Positions 52,272-60,066 of a stretch of 64,000 nt of DNA are shown here, in pieces. Position numbers and translations under genes: made by a program. Positions within the stretch are counted from its first letter, which is position 1, and each line of letters opens with the position of its first letter. The DNA lies in NCBI RefSeq assembly GCF_000504165.1, contig NZ_AYSE01000004.1:186001-250000 (forward strand). The letters run 5' to 3'. Source of the stretch: Bacillus sp. FJAT-14578 (GTDB lineage Bacteria > Bacillota > Bacilli > Bacillales > Bacillaceae_H). The notes under the pieces were generated by a model. It was not told the DNA's origin and did not search any database. It saw only the letters and a list, made by a program, of their open reading frames with translations.

Positions 52272-53222
52272 ATGAAAAAAAGATATTTATTCATTGCACT
52301 GATTATTTTATCCATTTGTTCGGTCTTTATCGGCGTCCAGGATATAACGCCTTTGGACCTGTTTCATTTTAGCGGCGAACAGGCTCAGATTTTAGCCGTC
52401 AGCAGGTTTCCGCGGTTAGTGAGCATCATCATTGCCGGAATGAGCATGAGCATATGCGGTTTGATTATGCAGCAGCTAAGCAGAAATAAATTTGTTTCAC
52501 CAACTACTGCCGGTACGTTAGACTCTGCAAGGTTAGGGATTTTAGTCTCGTTAATGTTATTCACTTCGGCCAGTCCATTGGTAAAAATGCTTGTCGCATT
52601 CTCGTTTGCATTGCTCGGAACCTTTATTTTCATGAAAATCTTAGAAAAAGTGAAATATAAAGATGCGATTTTCATCCCGCTTGTCGGGTTGATGTTTGGT
52701 AATATTATTAGTTCCATCACCACATTTTTCGCCTATAAAAATGATCTCATTCAAAATATGTCTTCCTGGCTGCAAGGGAATTTTTCAATGATCATTCAAG
52801 GTCGGTACGAACTTTTATATATTAGTATTCCTGTCGTCATCATCGCGTATTTGTTTGCGAATAAGTTTACCATCGCAGGAATGGGTGAGGAGTTTTCCAT
52901 TAATCTAGGACTCAATCACAAGCAAATCGTTAACATAGGCTTAGTCATCGTTGCTCTCGTCACCTCTATAGTCGTACTTACGGTAGGAGTCATCCCTTTC
53001 TTAGGTCTTATTATTCCTAACATCGTGACGATGTACCAGGGAGATAATTTGAAGAAAAGCCTTCCTCATACAGCTTTGCTGGGAGCCGTATTTGTATTGG
53101 CATGTGACATACTCGGGCGTATCATTATCTATCCATATGAAATTGCGATAGGTGTGACTGTCGGAGTCATCGGAAGTGGAATTTTCCTTTATTTAATCAT
53201 GAGGAGAAAGGCATATGAGTAA
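52272..53222 (+). CDS. yclN: petrobactin-type iron-siderophore ABC transporter permease
   Basis: A 316-aa FecCD-family permease with about nine membrane segments. The sequence (SRFPRLVSIIIAGMSMSICG, QQLSRNKFVSPTTAGT) is very like what I recall of B. subtilis YclN/FpbN. It forms the membrane channel with YclO for ferric petrobactin-like siderophores. AAGGAAG precedes the ATG. Two Fur boxes upstream indicate repression by iron. It overlaps yclO by 8 bases. Confidence 0.9.
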   Translation: MKKRYLFIALIILSICSVFIGVQDITPLDLFHFSGEQAQILAVSRFPRLVSIIIAGMSMSICGLIMQQLSRNKFVSPTTAGTLDSARLGILVSLMLFTSASPLVKMLVAFSFALLGTFIFMKILEKVKYKDAIFIPLVGLMFGNIISSITTFFAYKNDLIQNMSSWLQGNFSMIIQGRYELLYISIPVVIIAYLFANKFTIAGMGEEFSINLGLNHKQIVNIGLVIVALVTSIVVLTVGVIPFLGLIIPNIVTMYQGDNLKKSLPHTALLGAVFVLACDILGRIIIYPYEIAIGVTVGVIGSGIFLYLIMRRKAYE

Positions 53223-54165
53223 TAACGTCAAGTTAAGTGTTCTGGCTATTGTATCCGTCATCTTAGTCATTCTGTTTTTATTCCTTGATCTAGGGAGTAA
53301 TTGGGGTTATGCCCTTCCGAGACGAGGAAAGAAAATAGTGGCCATTGTCGTAACAGGTGGAGTCATCGCTTTTTCAACGATGGTATTTCAAACCATTACA
53401 AATAATCGAATATTAACACCGAGTATACTAGGACTCGACTCTCTTTATCTATTAGTACAGACATTTGTTATTTTCGTATTCGGTTCTGCAAGCCTCACAG
53501 CCTCCGATAAAAACATTAACTTTATCATATCTGTAGGGATGATGGTGGTGTTTGCAGGATTGCTATATAAAATTCTTTTTAAAAGAGAAGAGCAAAATAT
53601 TTATTTTCTGTTGTTGATCGGATTAATATTTGGAACTTTTTTCGGCAGTTTGTCATCGTTCATGCAAGTACTCATCGACCCGAATGAATTTTTACTTGTA
53701 CAAGATAAGATGTTTGCCAGCTTCAATAACGTTAATACAGATCTTCTGATTATTGCCATTATATTAGTGTTAGCGGTAACGGCTTATTTTTGGAGGTTCA
53801 CAAAATACTTAGATGCGCTGTCGCTTGGGAAAGAGCAGGCGATCAACCTAGGGATTGATTATGATTATGTCGTCAAAAGATTATTAATCGTCATCGCTAT
53901 CCTTGTTTCGGTCTCGACCGCTTTAGTGGGTCCCATCACGTTTTTGGGATTGCTTGTTGCAAATGTGACCCATGAATTCTTGAAAACGTATCAACATAAA
54001 CAGCTCATTTTAGGAGCGGTTTTGATCAGTATCATTGCTTTGGTTGGAGGTCAGTTAATCGTTGAACGTGTGTTCACCTTTTCTACGACATTAAGTGTCA
54101 TCATCAATTTTGTCGGTGGAGTATATTTCATCTATCTTCTATTAAAGGAGAATAAGTCATGGTAG
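53215..54165 (+). CDS. yclO: petrobactin-type iron-siderophore ABC transporter permease, second subunit
   Basis: A 316-aa FecCD-family permease, about nine membrane segments, with NNRILTPSILGLDSLYLL in the position equivalent to the conserved NPLADPxxLG stretch and TALVGPITFLGLLVANVTHE. Partner of YclN. The start overlaps the yclN end, and the yclP start overlaps its own end, so the three are translationally coupled. Confidence 0.9.
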   Translation: MSNNVKLSVLAIVSVILVILFLFLDLGSNWGYALPRRGKKIVAIVVTGGVIAFSTMVFQTITNNRILTPSILGLDSLYLLVQTFVIFVFGSASLTASDKNINFIISVGMMVVFAGLLYKILFKREEQNIYFLLLIGLIFGTFFGSLSSFMQVLIDPNEFLLVQDKMFASFNNVNTDLLIIAIILVLAVTAYFWRFTKYLDALSLGKEQAINLGIDYDYVVKRLLIVIAILVSVSTALVGPITFLGLLVANVTHEFLKTYQHKQLILGAVLISIIALVGGQLIVERVFTFSTTLSVIINFVGGVYFIYLLLKENKSW

Positions 54166-54917
54166 AAGTTATCGGGGTTTCTAAACAATATGGAACCAAA
54201 AAAGTGATAGACAATGTATCGGTTAACATAGTGAAAGGAAAAATCACCTCTTTTATCGGCCCAAACGGAGCTGGTAAAAGTACTCTACTGTCGATGATCA
54301 GCCGTCTGCTTGCAAAGGATGAAGGTAATATTTTCATAGATGGCAAGGAAATCGGTCAATGCAAAAGCAATGATTTGGCCAAAAAGATCGCGATATTAAA
54401 ACAATCGAACCATATCAACATCCGGTTAACAATCCGGGAATTAGTTTCATTCGGGCGATTTCCATACTCGCAAGGAAACTTGACGAAAGAGGATTGGAAA
54501 TACATCGATGAGGCCATTGCTTATATGGAATTGGAGGATATTCAGCACAAATATTTAGATCAATTAAGCGGAGGCCAAAAGCAGCGGGCATACATCGCGA
54601 TGGTCATTGCCCAAAATACGGAGTATGTGCTCTTGGATGAACCTTTGAATAACTTGGACATGAAACATTCGGTTCAAATTATGAAGGTATTAAGAAGACT
54701 TGTGGATGAGCTTGGCAAAACGGTCATTATCGTCATCCATGACATTAACTTCGCATCCTGTTATTCGGATTATATCGTTGCATTGAAAGACGGAAGAATC
54801 GTGAAGGAAGGTCTTGCTGATCATATTATCAATTCATCGATCCTTAAAGAAATTTATGATATGGATATTGAAATCGAGAATGTCAACGAAAACAAAATCT
54901 GTGTTTATTTCGCTTGA
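54159..54917 (+). CDS. yclP: iron-siderophore ABC transporter ATP-binding protein
   Basis: A 252-aa ATPase. Walker A GPNGAGKST, signature LSGGQKQRAYIAM, Walker B YVLLDEP, switch His in IVIHDINFA. It powers siderophore import with YclN and YclO. AAAGGAG precedes the ATG. An R2 repeat follows directly and separates it from yclQ. Confidence 0.92.
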   Translation: MVEVIGVSKQYGTKKVIDNVSVNIVKGKITSFIGPNGAGKSTLLSMISRLLAKDEGNIFIDGKEIGQCKSNDLAKKIAILKQSNHINIRLTIRELVSFGRFPYSQGNLTKEDWKYIDEAIAYMELEDIQHKYLDQLSGGQKQRAYIAMVIAQNTEYVLLDEPLNNLDMKHSVQIMKVLRRLVDELGKTVIIVIHDINFASCYSDYIVALKDGRIVKEGLADHIINSSILKEIYDMDIEIENVNENKICVYFA

Positions 54918-54937
54918 GTCAATCAAGCATCCGCTAG

Positions 54938-55080
54938 GGTTTACCCCGCATGAACTGGCAGTAACCTCACCTGGAAAGGACGAGGAATCAAGGGGAATAG
55001 ATGGGCGCACTAAAAGCCCGATTGGTTCAACTAACATTCAGTGGGGATGAAAGGATTCCCCACTGAATGAAGTTTCAATT
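54938..55080. repeat. R2 dispersed repeat between yclP and yclQ
   Basis: It starts TTTACCCCGCATGAACTGGC, has the shared middle AAAAGCCCGATTGGTTCAAC, and ends with a clear hairpin TTCAGTGGGG...CCCCACTGAATGAAGTTTC. Its left hairpin is decayed compared with the full copy at 46.64 kb. Confidence 0.8.
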
Positions 55081-55153
55081 TATATTGCTGGTGCTGCAAA
55101 GCAAATGTGTATGTTCGAGGTGCCTTTCCATTCTTATACGGAGGGTCTCCCCC

Positions 55154-55172
55154 TATAATGATTGTCATTCAC
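55154..55172 (+). promoter_or_regulatory. Fur box upstream of yclQ
   Basis: TATAATGATTGTCATTCAC matches the 19-base Fur consensus at about 14 positions. It suggests yclQ has its own iron-controlled promoter downstream of the repeat. Confidence 0.65.
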
Positions 55173-55288
55173 ACTACAATTCATTACGTATTAAAAATCA
55201 TACACGGAATTTATGGAATTCCATTTCCAGTTTTGCGGCACCATCAATTTAAATAAAAAAATCAAAGAAAGTGTTAGAGGTGGAAGAA

Positions 55289-56269
55289 ATGAAAAAGAAA
55301 TTATCCTTACTTTTACTTACCCTTGTGTTGGCCGTTGTAGTCGCTGCATGCGGTACTCAAAGTTCATCTAGTACAACCGAAAAAGAAGAAACGACCGGGA
55401 ATTCAGCTGAAACGGCAGCTGCTGAAGAGAAAGAGCTGACGATTCAACACCAATTAGGGGAGGCGGTTGTTCCGAAAAATCCTGAAAAAGTGGTTGTGTT
55501 TGATTTTGGTGTGCTTGATTCTTTAGACAAGCTGGGTGTCGAGGTAACGGGAGTCCCTCAAGCAAACATCCCTTCATACCTTTCAAAATATGAAGATTCA
55601 AAGTATGAAAATGTGGGCGGCTTAAAAGAACCGGACTTTGAAAAGATTAGTGAAATTGCCCCAGACCTCATTATTATTTCAGGAAGACAACAAGACTCAT
55701 ATGAAGAGTTCAGCAAAATCGCTCCAACCATTTTCATGGGTGTAGATACAGCAAGTTACATGGAATCATATAAGAAAAACGCCACAACGCTTGGAGACAT
55801 TTTCGGTAAAGAAGATGTGGTGAAAGAGGAACTGGCAAAAGTGGAAGAATCCGCTCAAAAACTAAATGAAACAGCATCGGCAACCGGCAAGAATGCTTTG
55901 ATCATCTTGGCAAATGAAGGAAACCTAAGCGCTTATGGGGCAGGTTCACGATTCGGCATCATCCATGATGTATTCGGTTTTACTCCTGCAGACAAAAACA
56001 TTGAAGTGTCTACACATGGACAAAACGTTTCATTCGAGTATATCGCCGAAAAAAATCCTGATTACCTTTTTGTGATCGATCGAGGAGCAGCAGTTGCTGA
56101 AGGTGAATCTTCTGCCAAACAGCTAGTGGAAAATGAGTTGGTAAAAAATACAAAAGCATATAAAGACGGTAATATTATTTACCTTGATCCTGATTTCTGG
56201 TATCTTTCAGGCGGCGGTTTAGTTTCCGTGGCAGAAATGGTGAAGGAAGTAGAAGAAGGTATAAAATAA
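55289..56269 (+). CDS. yclQ: siderophore-binding lipoprotein
   Basis: A 326-aa substrate-binding protein. Signal peptide with lipobox VVAAC (Cys21), a Ser/Thr/Glu-rich linker, then a FepB/YclQ-type periplasmic-binding fold (KVVVFDFGVLDSLDKLGV, GGLKEPDFEKISEIAPDLII). It captures ferric siderophore and delivers it to YclNO. The ATG at 55289 is preceded by AGAGGTGG; the frame opens 18 bases earlier. About 370 bases separate it from yclP. Confidence 0.92.
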   Translation: MKKKLSLLLLTLVLAVVVAACGTQSSSSTTEKEETTGNSAETAAAEEKELTIQHQLGEAVVPKNPEKVVVFDFGVLDSLDKLGVEVTGVPQANIPSYLSKYEDSKYENVGGLKEPDFEKISEIAPDLIIISGRQQDSYEEFSKIAPTIFMGVDTASYMESYKKNATTLGDIFGKEDVVKEELAKVEESAQKLNETASATGKNALIILANEGNLSAYGAGSRFGIIHDVFGFTPADKNIEVSTHGQNVSFEYIAEKNPDYLFVIDRGAAVAEGESSAKQLVENELVKNTKAYKDGNIIYLDPDFWYLSGGGLVSVAEMVKEVEEGIK

Positions 56270-56310
56270 ATCATTGGACATGGGCAAAGAGCGCCCATGT
56301 CCAATGATTT
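56268..56310 (+). terminator. terminator after yclQ
   Basis: AAATCATTGGACATGGGC and its exact complement around a short loop, followed by an AT-rich stretch without a strong T run. The core repeats the hairpin after the acyl-CoA ligase gene. Confidence 0.8.
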
Positions 56311-56314
56311 ACGC

Positions 56315-56360
56315 ATAAGCGTTCAGGAAGAACCCACAAGGGCTCTTCCTGAACGCTTAT
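56315..56360. repeat. 17-bp inverted repeat between yclQ and the MerR gene
   Basis: ATAAGCGTTCAGGAAGA and its exact complement lie 12 bases apart, directly after the yclQ terminator. There is no T tract, so it may be an operator or a remnant rather than a terminator. Confidence 0.6.
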
Positions 56361-56463
56361 ACGAAGACCTTTGTGAGTTTATTCATATGGAAGAACAGAA
56401 AGGCGAAAATAGGATAAGAATCAACAGCAGTGGAAAGTAACAGATAAAGCAAGGGTGAGCAAA

Positions 56464-57288
56464 ATGAAAAATCAATTTTCCATCGGGGAGATTTCGAAGC
56501 TGCACAATATACCGGTTAAAACTCTTCGCTACTACGATGAAATTGGTTTGTTCAAGCCGATGAAGGTAGATGAAAAGAGCAGGTATCGATACTACTCGAC
56601 GGAGCAGTTTGAGCATTTGAATACGATTAATTATTTAAAAGAGCTTGGTATCCCGTTGAAAGAGATTAAAGAGCAATTCGAACAACGGGATATTGATTAC
56701 TTTTTAACGGTTCTGAAAAAACAGCAAGAAAATACGCTTCAAAAAATAAAAGAGCTGCAGCAAATCAATCACCGTTTTGAAAATCGGATTAAAGAGCTGG
56801 AACAGTCCAGAAACTTGGACAAAATAGGGGTGCCGTTTATGAAACAGCTTGAGGCGAGGCGGGTATTACGCCTAAAAGAACCCATTCGCTCGACCCCGGA
56901 GCTGGAGCTATCCTTAAGAAAACTGGAAAACATTTCGAAACGAACAGCTTCTATTTTTATAGGGGGTGTCGGTGTCACGATTTCGATACAAAACATTCAA
57001 AAAAGGGAGTTCTCCGAATACAATTCCATTTTTTTGATAGTAGAAGAAGAGGAAGTATCAAATGATCTGGTCGCCGTATTGGCGAAAGGGACGTATGTTT
57101 GCATGTATTGCAATGAAAGGCGCATTGAAGCATCCGCCTATTATGATCGGCTGTTCGATTTTATTCAAGAAAATGGTTACACCATTATTGGGGATGCGAT
57201 TGAAAGGACTATTATTGATGATTACATTTCTAAAAATAAAGAAGAGTTTTTATCAGAGATTCAAATACCAGTTAAGCCTATAGAATGA
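56464..57288 (+). CDS. MerR-family regulator with GyrI-like effector domain
   Basis: A 274-aa regulator of the BmrR/BltR type. MerR winged HTH at 1-72 (FSIGEISKLHNIPVKTLRYYDEIGLFKP), coiled-coil dimer helix about 80-118, and a C-terminal effector-binding domain. The ATG at 56464 has AAGGGTG upstream; the GTG nine bases earlier overlaps that site. Such proteins sense drugs and activate efflux genes; no efflux gene is adjacent, so the target is unknown. Confidence 0.88.
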   Translation: MKNQFSIGEISKLHNIPVKTLRYYDEIGLFKPMKVDEKSRYRYYSTEQFEHLNTINYLKELGIPLKEIKEQFEQRDIDYFLTVLKKQQENTLQKIKELQQINHRFENRIKELEQSRNLDKIGVPFMKQLEARRVLRLKEPIRSTPELELSLRKLENISKRTASIFIGGVGVTISIQNIQKREFSEYNSIFLIVEEEEVSNDLVAVLAKGTYVCMYCNERRIEASAYYDRLFDFIQENGYTIIGDAIERTIIDDYISKNKEEFLSEIQIPVKPIE

Positions 57289-57299
57289 AGATATATCGG

Positions 57300-57335
57300 G
57301 CAACGATGGAGTCTTTCTCCATGGTTGTTTTTTTA
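57300..57335 (+). terminator. terminator after the MerR gene
   Basis: AACgATGGAG and CTCCATgGTT around a 5-base loop, followed by GTTTTTTT. Confidence 0.85.
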
Positions 57336-57433
57336 CTTTTTCTGTGGAAGAATTAATCGGGCTCATTAGTAAATTCAAGCTTTAAACTTTGCGCTAAAAA
57401 GCAGTAGTCATAATGATTGCTGTTTTTTTAATA

Positions 57434-57462
57434 TTGATAAAGGAACAAATGTTCGTTATAAT
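57434..57462 (+). promoter_or_regulatory. sigma-A promoter containing a LexA (SOS) box
   Basis: TTGATA (57434-57439), a 17-base spacer and TATAAT (57457-57462). Inside the spacer, GGAACAAATGTTCG (57442-57455) matches the Bacillus LexA/DinR consensus CGAACRNRYGTTYG at all but the first base. A repressor bound between -35 and -10 should block transcription until DNA damage. Confidence 0.8.
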
Positions 57463-57568
57463 AGAATAGGGCAAGAGATTTGATGATTATAAGAAAGAGA
57501 ACGCATGCCGGTCACCTTTCATATCCTTTTTTAAAAAGAATAGACAGTAAATCAAAAGGGGAAATAGA

Positions 57569-57694
57569 ATGGCCAAACTTAACATCCTAAAGAAACTTCG
57601 CATAAAGCGCCAAGACAAGCCGAGAGAGATTTTAATCCGTGCACAAAAGCTGCTGGAAAGAAACAGAAAAGAGAGCAAAAATAGTTCTTCGTGA
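57569..57694 (+). CDS. 41-aa basic small protein, probably SOS-induced
   Basis: ATG 57569 follows AAAAGGGG with a normal spacer. The product begins MAKLNILKKLRIKRQDKPRE, is strongly basic and likely helical, and has no membrane segment. It is the first well-signalled gene after a promoter with a LexA box (about 105 bases upstream). A competing 35-codon frame from ATG 57482 overlaps its start but has a weak site. I recognise no family. It is followed by a terminator that is split by a group II intron. Confidence 0.6.
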   Translation: MAKLNILKKLRIKRQDKPREILIRAQKLLERNRKESKNSSS

Positions 57695-57754
57695 GATTTT
57701 TTTGAATCTATGTTATTTCATATCTTATTTATCATTTTCTATTTTTCATCTCTG

Positions 57755-57795
57755 AATAACTGGGCGGGGATTATCATCCATGTCCAGTTATTTTA
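57755..57795 (+). terminator. terminator hairpin at the intron insertion site
   Basis: AATAACTGG (57755-57763) and CCAGTTATT (57784-57792), with an inner GGAT/ATCC pairing, followed by TTTA and then the intron 5' end. The T tract resumes in the 3' exon. Confidence 0.8.
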
Positions 57796-59682
57796 GTGCG
57801 CCCAGCATGGGCGCAGTCTATAGGGTGCAAGTCCCGAACCGTGAAGGCAGTAGTAGTGGTTAGCTTAACGCAAGGGTGTCCGGGGTGACTCGGAATCTGA
57901 AGGAAGCGGGCGGCAAACCTCCGGTCCGAGGAACACGAACTTCATATAAGGCTAGGTGTCATTGGATGAGTCTGCTAAACAAGATAAAGTCCTTACTGCC
58001 GAAGGTGACATCGAGTAAATGAAGCGGATAGATGGAGGGAAAGACTGCGCTCTTACCTGGGGAGGTCTGACTGGAAAGCCAAGTACACTTGGTAACCCAT
58101 TCAGTGATGAATGGCTGAACAGTCAGAAGTCAGCAGAGGTCATAGTACTTTATCTGCTCGAGAAGATAAAGGAAGGACCGAACAATTAGGAAGAACAAAG
58201 ACTAGGCGTTCAACTTCTGTGCGGAAACAGACAATCCGAAAGGACTTACTTGAAGGAGGAAGTGGTGAATCCCATGGGGGACTTCAAGAGGGTGGAGCAG
58301 AAGTTGGCATAAGTAGAACCCTTTGTTCACGTAGAAAGGAACTATCAAATGTTAATGGAACGAATGTTGTCACGGGAAAATCTTTTAACGGCATTAAAAC
58401 GTGTCGAACGAAATAAGGGAAGCCATGGCATAGATGGAATGTCCGTAAAAGACCTACGAAGACATCTCTATGAACATTGGAACTTCCTTCGGCAGTCGCT
58501 GAAAGAGGGAACTTATCAGCCTTCTCCTGTCCGTCGAATCGAAATCCCGAAACCGAACGGAGGAGTAAGGTTATTAGGTATTCCTACTGTGACAGACCGT
58601 TTCATCCAACAAGCCATTGCCCAAGTGCTAACTCCTATTTTTGATCCGACGTTTTCCGAAAACAGTTATGGATTTCGTCCACAACGACGAGGTCATGATG
58701 CAGTAAGGAAGGCAAAGGAATACATAAAATCGGGGCAAAGATGGGTAGTCGATATAGACTTAGAAAAATTCTTCGACAAAGTGAATCATGACAAGTTGAT
58801 GGGGATTGTAGCGAAGAAGATAGAAGACAAAGTCCTTCTAAAACTGATTCGCCGATATCTTCAGTCGGGTGTGATGATAAATGGAGTGGTCATCGAAACG
58901 GAAGAAGGTACCCCGCAAGGTGGTCCATTAAGCCCTTTACTGTCCAACATTCTGTTAAATGAATTAGATCAGGAGCTAGAAAAGAGAGGGCATCAATTCG
59001 TTCGATATGCGGATGACTGCAATATTTACGTGAAAACGAAAAAGGCCGGCATTCGTGTGATGAACTCGATCACTGGATTTATTGAGGAAAAGTTGAAGTT
59101 AAGGGTAAACAAGGAGAAATCCGCAGTAGACCGACCATGGAAACGGAAGTTCCTTGGGTTTAGTTTTACACTCCATAAAGAACCAAAGGTTCGAATAGCT
59201 AAAGAAAGTGTGAAACGATTGAAAGCGAAAGTCAGACTCATGACTTCACGTTCTAAGCCATACTCTATGGAACAAAGAATTATGAAACTAAACCAATACC
59301 TAACAGGTTGGTGTGGTTATTTCGCTTTAGCTGATACACCTAGTAAATTCGAAGAGTTTGATCGATGGATAAGACGAAGATTGCGTATGTGTATATGGAA
59401 AGAATGGAAGAAACCAAAAACAAGAATGAGGAAACTGATTGGTTTGGGGATTCCGAAGAAACAAGCATACGAATGGGGCAATTCCCGCAAGAAATATTGG
59501 AGAATTGCCCATAGTCCTATCCTAGACAGAACCCTCGGCCGCTCCTATTGGAGCAGCCGAGGGCTGAAAAGTCTATATCAACGATATGAATCTCTACGTC
59601 AAACTTAATTGAACCGCCGTATACCGAACGGTACGTACGGTGGTGTGAGAGGTCGGGGGCTAGCCGCCCCCTCCTACTCGAT
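57796..59682 (+). mobile_element. group IIC intron, apparently intact
   Basis: A 1,887-base intron. The 5' end is GTGCGCCCAGCATGGGCGC. Domain V is at about 59613-59644 (ACCGCCGTATACC...TACGGTGGT). Domain VI is GAGAGG...CCTACTC, with bulged branch-point A at 59676, seven bases from the 3' end (GAT, 59682). Domain IV holds a full-length reverse transcriptase. Insertion directly behind a terminator stem and the lack of an endonuclease domain fit class IIC, which targets terminators. Confidence 0.9.
58349..59608 (+). CDS. ltrA: group II intron reverse transcriptase/maturase
   Basis: A 419-aa intron-encoded protein. Reverse transcriptase motifs in order: GIDGMSVKDLRRHL, RRIEIPKPNGGVRLLGIP, NSYGFRPQRRGHDAV, GTPQGGPLSPLL and catalytic YADD (RYADDCNIYV). 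The maturase (X/GIIM) domain follows (LNQYLTGWCGYFALADTPSKF). No HNH endonuclease domain is present, as in class IIC. The length is typical, so it may be active. AAAGGA precedes the ATG. Confidence 0.95.
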   Translation: MLMERMLSRENLLTALKRVERNKGSHGIDGMSVKDLRRHLYEHWNFLRQSLKEGTYQPSPVRRIEIPKPNGGVRLLGIPTVTDRFIQQAIAQVLTPIFDPTFSENSYGFRPQRRGHDAVRKAKEYIKSGQRWVVDIDLEKFFDKVNHDKLMGIVAKKIEDKVLLKLIRRYLQSGVMINGVVIETEEGTPQGGPLSPLLSNILLNELDQELEKRGHQFVRYADDCNIYVKTKKAGIRVMNSITGFIEEKLKLRVNKEKSAVDRPWKRKFLGFSFTLHKEPKVRIAKESVKRLKAKVRLMTSRSKPYSMEQRIMKLNQYLTGWCGYFALADTPSKFEEFDRWIRRRLRMCIWKEWKKPKTRMRKLIGLGIPKKQAYEWGNSRKKYWRIAHSPILDRTLGRSYWSSRGLKSLYQRYESLRQT

Positions 59683-59924
59683 TGTAGATTTTTTATGAAC
59701 AAAATGAACAAAAAGATTTTTTGGAAAATTATTTTTTCAATTATTTACATAATGAAAAGGATGGATTACTATTAACACAGCACTGTTTTTCGAGTATAAG
59801 AATAAAGGGAAGATACATAAAAGAGCAGGGAATAATTAGTCGATTTACAGTGTATTGTAAGACTTTCGACTTTCGCATGGCGGCAAGGAAAGGTATAATG
59901 GAATTGTCGAACTTTAGATAAGTT

Positions 59925-59938
59925 TGAAAACGATTACA
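59925..59938 (+). promoter_or_regulatory. perfect cre (CcpA) site upstream of odhA
   Basis: TGAAAACGATTACA matches the cre consensus TGWAANCGNTNWCA at every position. A TATAAT lies just upstream (59894-59899) and another follows at once (59940-59945). The site should repress the odhAB operon when sugar is available. The 59683-60066 gap has no other supported feature. Confidence 0.85.
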
Positions 59939-60066
59939 GTATAATTTTTAAAAAGAAGGATGTTTTAGAGAATTGGGTTAATTTTTGGAAGTCAGATTAT
60001 TAGAAATACTGTATACTGTAGTTGTATACTAAAAGAGATTACCAAGCACAACTGGGGGTATGAAAC

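Noticed and set aside
58111..58416. 101-codon frame at the start of the intron
   Set aside because: It covers intron RNA domains and overlaps the start of the reverse transcriptase; its composition is not protein-like.
59721..59921. 66-codon frame between the intron and odhA
   Set aside because: No ribosome binding site and it overlaps the odhA promoter region.
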